Positions 5,511 through 9,895 of a stretch of 9,895 bases of DNA are shown one piece after another. A model generated the notes under the pieces. That model made no database searches. It saw only the letters and a program-made list of their open reading frames with translations, and was not told the origin of the DNA. The translations under genes were made by a program, and so were the position numbers. This stretch comes from an uncultured Clostridia bacterium (GTDB lineage Bacteria; Bacillota; Clostridia; Christensenellales; UBA1242): positions 1-9,895 of the forward strand of contig CANQHL010000043.1 of NCBI GenBank assembly GCA_947623775.1, written 5' to 3'. Numbering within the stretch: the first letter of the stretch is position 1; each line of letters starts with the position of its first letter.

Positions 5511-6644
5511 ATGTCTTACAAAAATAAAGTTTCGCGAAATGCTTTAATAACCTACTTAGTAATAGTAGTTCTTTTTACAATCATAAAACTTCTTTCATCA
5601 TTTGGTCTGCTTGACTTTCTCGGTAACATGAAAGGAATTGTATCCACAATTATTGTTCAAATCGTGCTTTTGTTTTGCATATCGATATTTCTATTTGGAA
5701 AACTCAACAAAACAAAAACCAAAGAGGTGTTCAAGTTTTATGATTACAACAGGATAGGCATCAAGGCAATTTTGTTATCATTTGCGACCGGCGTTGTGGT
5801 GTATCTACTAAATGTGCTTGTTTCCACATTCTTCAATGCGTTTATATCAGTTCTCGGTTATAATTTCTCAGGTGGCGAAACAATGTCGAGTTATCCATTT
5901 TGGCTTTTGATTGTCAATTTGATATTCACGGCAATATTGCCTGCAATATGTGAGGAAACGGCACATCGCGGATTGCTTATGCGAGGATTGCTTCCATCTA
6001 CGCCTCGTTTTTCGATAATTATTTCATCACTATTATTTGGACTGTTGCATATGAATATTGAGCAGGTGTTTTATGCAACACTTATAGGAATAGTTTTAGG
6101 CTTTATCACAACGGCAAGCGAGTCCATTTATCCTGCAATGATAATCCATTTCACAAATAATGCACTTTCAGTTTTTGTTTCTTTTTCAAATGTCAACAAC
6201 CTTGGTCTTGGGAATGTGTTTGTAGGTTTTCAAAAAGCCTTAGACGCCTCACCATTCCTAGGCATGCTGATAATGATAATTACAATTTATTTGCTTTATA
6301 AGTTGTTAAGGTATCTCATTGAAAAGATTTACTTAAACACAACGGCGGACAAACTTGAAAAAATGAAAAATATAATGTACGGTGACTTTCAAAAGAGAAA
6401 ATTTTTAGATGAAGTCAACGAGATTGCCGATGGCGAAATTGAATTTGAACTTGAAGATGATGAAGTAACCGACTTCTTCTTCAGTCAAAGCAGAAAACTT
6501 GGATGTTACAGCGAAGTTAAGGAAAAGATATTTTTTGACCGAAGCACATTCAAACTAGATAAAATTTCAAAAATAATTTTGATCACCACTTTTGTTATAT
6601 CAGGAACTATAACCTTGTTTACATTCATTTGGGGACTGCTATGA
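5511..6644 (+). CDS. CPBP-family intramembrane glutamic endopeptidase, second copy
   Basis: The polytopic membrane protein has 377 residues and complete CPBP motifs: EExxxR (E148, E149, R153), FxxxH (F176, H180) and HxxxN (H213, N217). Helices are predicted near 11-36, 43-63, 83-113, 129-147, 167-181, 187-201, 207-226 and 247-268. A charged segment of about 85 residues follows (270-353, with a very acidic stretch around 309-321), and a final helix lies at 355-376. It is related to the preceding CPBP gene but clearly not a recent duplicate, as little beyond the motifs and the final-helix layout is shared. The SD AAGGAGA (5501-5507) fixes the ATG. The last codons overlap rlmH by ATGA, so the two are translationally coupled. 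The substrate is unknown. The long linker could be a regulatory or substrate-recognition arm, which is inference. Confidence 0.93.
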   Translation: MSYKNKVSRNALITYLVIVVLFTIIKLLSSFGLLDFLGNMKGIVSTIIVQIVLLFCISIFLFGKLNKTKTKEVFKFYDYNRIGIKAILLSFATGVVVYLLNVLVSTFFNAFISVLGYNFSGGETMSSYPFWLLIVNLIFTAILPAICEETAHRGLLMRGLLPSTPRFSIIISSLLFGLLHMNIEQVFYATLIGIVLGFITTASESIYPAMIIHFTNNALSVFVSFSNVNNLGLGNVFVGFQKALDASPFLGMLIMIITIYLLYKLLRYLIEKIYLNTTADKLEKMKNIMYGDFQKRKFLDEVNEIADGEIEFELEDDEVTDFFFSQSRKLGCYSEVKEKIFFDRSTFKLDKISKIILITTFVISGTITLFTFIWGLL

Positions 6645-7099
6645 TAACGATAAACATTGTTGCCGTCGGACTATTAAAGGAAAAATATTGGGTTGACGCA
6701 CAAAGTGAATATCAGAAAAGGTTATCTAAATTCTGCAAACTGAACATTATACAACTTCAAGACCAAACAAAATATATTGATGAGAGCAAAATTCTTGCAG
6801 AAGAAGAAAAATTGCTAGAAAAAAATCTTCGAGGCAAGGTGTACTTATTGGATATAAAAGGCAAAATGCAAACAAGTGAGGAATTTGCAAAAGAGATAGA
6901 AAGTGATGCACAAACAAGTAGCACACTAACATTTGTGGTCGGGGGTTCATACGGCGTTAGCCAAAATATAAAAGATAAGATTAAAGACAAAATATCATTT
7001 GGAAAAATAACTCTTCCGCACAATTTAGCAAGAGTTGTGCTTATCGAGCAAATTTATCGAGCATTCACCATTTTAAATGGAACAGGTTATCACAAATAA
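6641..7099 (+). CDS. rlmH: 23S rRNA (pseudouridine-1915 N3)-methyltransferase RlmH
   Basis: This SPOUT-family methyltransferase of 152 residues uses S-adenosylmethionine to methylate N3 of pseudouridine 1915 in helix 69 of 23S rRNA on assembled 70S ribosomes. It is diagnosed by LDIKGKMQTSEEFA (residues 70-83), the glycine-rich FVVGGSYGVS of the trefoil knot (98-107), and a C-terminal block with LPHNLARVVLIEQIYRAF and the closing GTGYHK. Length is typical for the family. The ATG at 6641 overlaps the TGA of the upstream CPBP gene (ATGA) and is preferred to the in-frame ATG at 6629, because RlmH proteins normally begin with M-x-I-x-I/V just before the first strand. The upstream GGGGA is only a weak SD, so expression probably relies on coupling. 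No convincing terminator follows before the convergent DUF378-type gene. Confidence 0.97.
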   Translation: MITINIVAVGLLKEKYWVDAQSEYQKRLSKFCKLNIIQLQDQTKYIDESKILAEEEKLLEKNLRGKVYLLDIKGKMQTSEEFAKEIESDAQTSSTLTFVVGGSYGVSQNIKDKIKDKISFGKITLPHNLARVVLIEQIYRAFTILNGTGYHK

Positions 7100-7195
7100 T
7101 TTGTTGCTATAAAAGATTAAAGAAGAGGGAGCAGAAAACACTTCCTCCGAAAATTATAATTAAAATAATGGCGGTAAGGTGCTTAAAATCCATTT

Positions 7196-7579
7196 TCAGC
7201 CTCGTTCGTCAAAATGCTCATCAAAAAGCCCACCGCTTTTATCTTGACTTTCATCTTGCAAATCTTGGAAAGGTTCTTCACTTGCCTCAACATTGTAGGC
7301 AGGTGAAGCGGGTTCTTCATCTTTAGTTTTAATTTTGTTTATGTTTTTGATTAAGTCTTTTCTATTTCTTTTTGAGAAGATGTAAAGGTCACCTTTCCCT
7401 TTAAAAAGTTTAAACACCAAAACAACACTTGCCGCACCGATGATTATATAAATTATTCTGGAAAAAACGCTTGATTGATAGCCAAATATGCCTGCGACAA
7501 AATCATATTGAAGCAAACCAATCATAAGCCAATTTATATTTCCGAGAATAGATAAAAAAAACGCTAAAATTGTAAGCAT
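7196..7579 (-). CDS. DUF378-type small membrane protein with acidic tail
   Basis: The 127-residue protein begins with two hydrophobic helices (about 3-23 and 40-58) separated by a short loop. The pattern L-G-N-I-N-W-L-M-I-G-L, then D-F-V-A-G-I-F-G, then S-R-I-I-Y-I-I-I-G-A-A matches the DUF378 family of unknown function. Usual members end soon after the second helix. This one carries a further 70 residues: a basic juxtamembrane part (60-86, RNRKDLIKNINKIK) and then an acidic, Ser/Gln-rich and probably disordered tail (87-127). The ATG at 7579 is chosen over a TTG at 7594 because the TTG codons themselves form the SD (AAAGGAGG). The gene is convergent with rlmH and divergent from greA. I could not assign its promoter. 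Function is unknown. Confidence 0.85.
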   Translation of the reverse strand: MLTILAFFLSILGNINWLMIGLLQYDFVAGIFGYQSSVFSRIIYIIIGAASVVLVFKLFKGKGDLYIFSKRNRKDLIKNINKIKTKDEEPASPAYNVEASEEPFQDLQDESQDKSGGLFDEHFDERG

Positions 7580-7641
7580 AAAGCCTCCTTTCAATTATCA
7601 TTTGCAAAGGGGCAAAAAAAATTCAAATTTATTAAATTTTG

Positions 7642-7670
7642 TTGACTTTTTTAAAAATAATGAATATAAT
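7642..7670 (+). promoter_or_regulatory. greA promoter
   Basis: TTGACT (7642-7647), a 17-base spacer and TATAAT (7665-7670) make a strong sigma-A promoter. The predicted start near 7677 gives a leader of about 97 nt before the greA ATG, much longer than the other leaders in this window. Confidence 0.85.
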
Positions 7671-7700
7671 ATAACATTGTAATATAAAAATTCTGAATAT

Positions 7701-7741
7701 AAATTATTGAAATGCGAAGAATGGTTGTTTCAATAATTTTT
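7701..7741 (+). terminator. Hairpin with T-run in the greA leader, possible attenuator
   Basis: Perfect 12-bp inverted repeat AAATTATTGAAA (7701-7712) / TTTCAATAATTT (7728-7739) with a 15-base loop. Two further G-U pairs could close the loop to 11. It is followed by T's through 7741 (five in a row, 7737-7741). It lies inside the greA 5' leader, between its promoter and SD (7760-7765). It has the shape of a weak terminator or attenuator. The stem has only two G/C pairs, so it may instead be a regulatory or stabilising hairpin. Confidence 0.5.
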
Positions 7742-7773
7742 AGATAAAAGGCTTATAAGAGGAGGAGCATAAA

Positions 7774-8247
7774 ATGACACATTTTTTAACTGCAGAGGGT
7801 AAAAAACAATTAGAGGAAAAATTAAATTATTATAAATCTACAAGAAGATTGGAAGCAAGCGAAAAGATTGCTGTTGCAAGGGAGTTTGGTGACTTGTCTG
7901 AAAATTCAGAATATGATTCCGCAAAAGAGGAGCAAGCAAAAATTGAGGCGGAAATAAGAGAAATGGAGGACATTTTATTAAATTGCCAAATCATTGATTC
8001 AAACAGCACGGAAGGCGAAGTTGCAATAGGCTCAACAGTGACAGTTTATGACGAGGAATTTGACGAGGAGTTAAAACTTCAAATATTAGGTTCAACTGAA
8101 AGCAATCCTGCAAAGGGGATAATAAGCAACAACTCTCCGCTTGGTGCTGCACTTATCGGAAAGAGAGTTGGCGATAAAGTAACTGTAAAAATGGACTCAG
8201 GCGACAATATTGTATATAAAATATTGGACGTAAGACACGAAATTTAA
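7774..8247 (+). CDS. greA: Transcription elongation factor GreA
   Basis: The 157-residue protein binds the secondary channel of RNA polymerase and stimulates cleavage of backtracked RNA so that stalled elongation can resume. Its N-terminal antiparallel coiled coil (about 1-75) carries the conserved tip AREFGDLSENSEY (35-47), with the acidic residues D40 and E43 that chelate the catalytic metal (E. coli D41, E44). The C-terminal FKBP-like domain (about 80-157) has the expected NNSPLGAALIGKRVGDKVTV (119-138). The length is full. The ATG at 7774 has a strong SD, AGGAGG (7760-7765). The gene has its own promoter and a leader containing a hairpin with T-run. A terminator-like hairpin follows the stop, so it is probably monocistronic. 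GreB-like alternatives are less likely given the overall sequence and the absence of any other Gre gene nearby. Confidence 0.98.
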   Translation: MTHFLTAEGKKQLEEKLNYYKSTRRLEASEKIAVAREFGDLSENSEYDSAKEEQAKIEAEIREMEDILLNCQIIDSNSTEGEVAIGSTVTVYDEEFDEELKLQILGSTESNPAKGIISNNSPLGAALIGKRVGDKVTVKMDSGDNIVYKILDVRHEI

Positions 8248-8256
8248 AAATTTTTC

Positions 8257-8293
8257 AATTTTTGGCTGATAAACTCTTGCCAAAAATTCTTTT
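8257..8293 (+). terminator. Probable greA terminator
   Basis: A perfect 10-bp stem AATTTTTGGC (8257-8266) / GCCAAAAATT (8279-8288) has a 12-base loop and is followed by CTTTTA. The T-tract is short, so termination may be partial. The right arm also contains the -35 box of the next promoter. Confidence 0.55.
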
Positions 8294-8305
8294 ATATAGT
8301 AAAAT
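8277..8305 (+). promoter_or_regulatory. Promoter for the 308-aa membrane protein gene
   Basis: TTGCCA (8277-8282), 17 bases and TAAAAT (8300-8305) form the promoter. The predicted start near 8312 leaves a leader of about 26 nt with only a weak GTGGA before the ATG. The -35 box lies in the right arm of the greA terminator. Confidence 0.65.
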
Positions 8306-8337
8306 AAAATCAGATATAAATTTGTTGTGGAATAAAA

Positions 8338-9264
8338 ATGATGTTTAAAAATTCTTGCAAACTATTTCGTGCTAATTTCGGAGAAGTGTGGAAACTTTTT
8401 GTTTTCCATATTTTATCTCTGGCATTTTGCGTCGGCCTGCTTGCTGTGTTTTATAAGGACTATATAAATTGTGCCGACATTGCAGCAAAAAAAGCGGAAG
8501 TGGCATCGATTTGGGAAACAGGGACATTTTATGGCAGTGCAATGTCAACAACATTGACAGTTATAGCAAATTTTATCATATACTTTTTTGAGGCATTATT
8601 TGCATCAAATATTTGGAAAGGGATATATTTTTTAATAATTGTGGCAGTGCTTTTGCCACTATTAATAAATATAGGCAAGGTTGTTACTTGTGAACTTTTG
8701 TATGGATATATGTCAGCTTGCCAAAAACAAAGTTTTACAGGAACATTTTTAAAAACCCTCAAAACGGCACTCGCATATTCATCTGTAAAGGTGTTTTATG
8801 CACTTCCTTTTGAATTTTTAATTTTAGCGTCAATGTGGGGGATTACCCGAGTAAACAATCATGTGTTTGACTATTTTATGCCATTCATATTTGTTGGTGT
8901 TTCGGCGGTGCTGCTGGCATTCAAAGAGTTGTTTAATGCCGGATGGGCGCCTGCGAAAGTGGTTTATGATCATAATGTTGTATCTTCATATACGATAGGC
9001 ATGAGAGCGGTGCTGAGAAGATGGGATAGAATATTTTTGACGGCAGTTGTAATTTACTTAATGGCAATTGTGCTTGCAATGCTGTTAGGATTATATTCAC
9101 TTATTATAATCATACCTATTTTGCCACCTTTTCTCCACATATTTGAATTGGTTGCGTTTTTCTCAAGCCAAGGCATGAGATTTTATGTTGACAATGAGAC
9201 AATTCTTTCTCCAAAGAGATTGGAGGAAGTTGATAAAATAGAGGACGCTAAATACCTTATTTAA
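8338..9264 (+). CDS. Unrecognised polytopic membrane protein, 308 aa
   Basis: I do not recognise the family. Hydrophobic segments suggest about seven membrane helices near 20-39, 70-90, 95-113, 148-168, 178-197, 233-252 and 254-276, with an extracytoplasmic-looking loop at 40-69. A short hydrophilic tail (280-308) begins with Q-G-M-R-F-Y-V-D-N-E. Residues 196-231 form a conserved-looking cytosolic segment with basic character (GMRAVLRRWDR at 221-231). The layout loosely recalls clostridial multi-helix proteins of unknown function. No transporter, protease or glycosyltransferase motif is visible. There are two adjacent ATGs (8338, 8341). The weak SD GTGGA lies 6 or 9 bases upstream, so the start is uncertain by one codon. 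The gene has its own promoter. No terminator separates it from the RNase J gene 63 bases downstream, so the two may share a transcript. Confidence 0.85.
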   Translation: MMFKNSCKLFRANFGEVWKLFVFHILSLAFCVGLLAVFYKDYINCADIAAKKAEVASIWETGTFYGSAMSTTLTVIANFIIYFFEALFASNIWKGIYFLIIVAVLLPLLINIGKVVTCELLYGYMSACQKQSFTGTFLKTLKTALAYSSVKVFYALPFEFLILASMWGITRVNNHVFDYFMPFIFVGVSAVLLAFKELFNAGWAPAKVVYDHNVVSSYTIGMRAVLRRWDRIFLTAVVIYLMAIVLAMLLGLYSLIIIIPILPPFLHIFELVAFFSSQGMRFYVDNETILSPKRLEEVDKIEDAKYLI

Positions 9265-9290
9265 AAAAATCAAAAAATAGGCTGACAAAC

Positions 9291-9296
9291 TATAAT
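9291..9296 (+). promoter_or_regulatory. Isolated -10 box before the RNase J gene
   Basis: A perfect TATAAT lies 32 bases before the RNase J ATG, but there is no recognisable -35 at 16-18 bases upstream and no TGN extension. It may be a weak promoter or chance. Read-through from the upstream membrane protein gene is at least as likely. Confidence 0.25.
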
Positions 9297-9327
9297 GCTT
9301 TTTTATTGCAAAAATTAAGGAGAAATA

Positions 9328-9895
9328 ATGAATAATCAAGAAAAATTAAAGATTACTTTTTTAGGCGGTGTAGGTGAAATAGGCAAAAATATTACAGCCT
9401 TTGAGTATGGCAACGATATAATTGTTGTAGATGCAGGTTTATCGTTTCCTGATGATGATTTGCCGGGGGTTGACATAGTTATTCCAGATATGTCCTATTT
9501 AATTGAGAATAAGGATAGAGTAAAAGCCCTTATTTTAACTCACGGACATGAGGACCACATAGGTGCCGTTCCATTTCTTTTGGAGCAACTTCATGTTCCC
9601 GTGTATGGAACGCGTTTAACACTCGGGCTTGTTGAAGCAAAGATGAAAGAGCATCCGAAAGTGCAATATAAAGGGGTGGCGGTAAAGCCTCGAAATGTTT
9701 TAAAGATAGGTTCTTTTGTGATAGAGTTTGTAAAAGTAAGCCATTCAATTGCTGGTTCACTTGCATTATCAATCACCACACCTGTTGGCACAGTACTTCA
9801 CACCGGAGACTTTAAAATTGATTTTGAGCCTATTGATGGTGAAATGACCGACCTTCCAAGATTGGGAGAAATCGGGCGTAAAGGTGTGCAATTAT
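9328..9895 (+). CDS. Ribonuclease J, N-terminal part (runs off the window)
   Basis: The first 189 residues of a metallo-beta-lactamase/beta-CASP ribonuclease of the RNase J family are present. Full-length members are about 550 residues. RNase J acts as 5'-to-3' exonuclease and endonuclease in mRNA decay and rRNA maturation in Gram-positive bacteria. FLGGVGEIGKN (11-21) is the family opening. DAGLSFPDDDLPGVD (35-49) and PDMSYL follow, and the zinc motif HGHEDH gives ligands H72, H74, D76 and H77. H139 (VSHS) and D161 (HTGDFKID) supply the next metal ligands. The motif after H139 reads SIAGS where B. subtilis RNase J1 has SIPDS. The ATG at 9328 has the SD AAGGAGA at 9316-9322. Whether this is the J1 or J2 paralogue cannot be told from this part, so no symbol is assigned. 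The window ends one base into the next codon. Confidence 0.96.
   Translation, partial: MNNQEKLKITFLGGVGEIGKNITAFEYGNDIIVVDAGLSFPDDDLPGVDIVIPDMSYLIENKDRVKALILTHGHEDHIGAVPFLLEQLHVPVYGTRLTLGLVEAKMKEHPKVQYKGVAVKPRNVLKIGSFVIEFVKVSHSIAGSLALSITTPVGTVLHTGDFKIDFEPIDGEMTDLPRLGEIGRKGVQL

Noticed and set aside
4333..6644. Bacteriocin, toxin-antitoxin or phage-defence (Abi) system around the CPBP genes
   Set aside because: The Abi name of the family invites this, but no small peptide, leader, ABC exporter or toxin gene is present between or beside the two proteases.
7125..7147. Hairpin GAGGGAG/CTTCCTC between rlmH and the DUF378-type gene as a terminator
   Set aside because: On the plus strand it has seven pairs including a G-U but no T-run. 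On the minus strand the G-U becomes an A-C mismatch and the T-run is interrupted. It is not convincing for either gene.
9530..9791. Minus-strand open frames inside the RNase J gene
   Set aside because: The plus-strand frame has unmistakable RNase J motifs. The antisense frames have no SD or recognisable domain.

Overview
The window is AT-rich and compact, with strong Shine-Dalgarno sites (AGGAGG type) on most genes and textbook sigma-A promoters (TTGACA/TATAAT boxes, mostly 17-bp spacers). The gene set (groES-groEL, tadA, rlmH, greA, an RNase J, CPBP intramembrane proteases, a SHOCT-type and a DUF378-type membrane protein) points to a low-GC Gram-positive bacterium (Bacillota), plausibly an uncultured clostridial lineage. 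The lineage is inference. No mobile element, prophage, CRISPR array, rRNA or tRNA is visible, and this looks like ordinary chromosomal core plus lineage-specific small genes.

Layout. Bases 1-1661 hold the last codons of groES and the whole of groEL. A near-consensus promoter right behind groEL drives a monocistronic gene for a 189-residue soluble helical protein I do not recognise (1714-2283). A bidirectional terminator separates it from a convergent short-chain dehydrogenase gene (2312-3100, minus). That gene is divergent from a three-helix membrane protein with a C-terminal SHOCT-like motif (3217-3684), and the two promoters overlap at their -35 boxes. Next, tadA (3887-4333, minus) is divergent from a CPBP protease gene (4413-5375). 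In both cases the predicted transcription start falls on or next to the start codon, so both messages look leaderless. A second, different CPBP protease gene (5511-6644) follows and overlaps rlmH by four bases (ATGA).

Bases 7196-7579 (minus) encode a DUF378-type small membrane protein with a long acidic tail. greA (7774-8247) has a strong promoter and a leader of about 97 nt that contains a 12-bp hairpin followed by five T's, a possible attenuator. A terminator and a new promoter then lead to an unrecognised polytopic membrane protein (8338-9264). It probably shares a transcript with the RNase J gene that starts at 9328 and runs off the window.

How they fit together: many products act on the gene-expression machinery or on protein quality. 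GroES/GroEL fold proteins, TadA makes inosine in tRNA-Arg, RlmH methylates the 23S rRNA, GreA rescues stalled RNA polymerase, and RNase J turns over RNA. The membrane proteins between them (two CPBP, SHOCT, DUF378, the 308-residue protein) have no function that the sequence proves. I found no defence, toxin or secondary-metabolite system. The points most worth a second look are the leaderless tadA/CPBP pair, the greA leader hairpin, the CPBP tandem and the unrecognised gene behind groEL. No gene-free stretch exceeds 300 bases.
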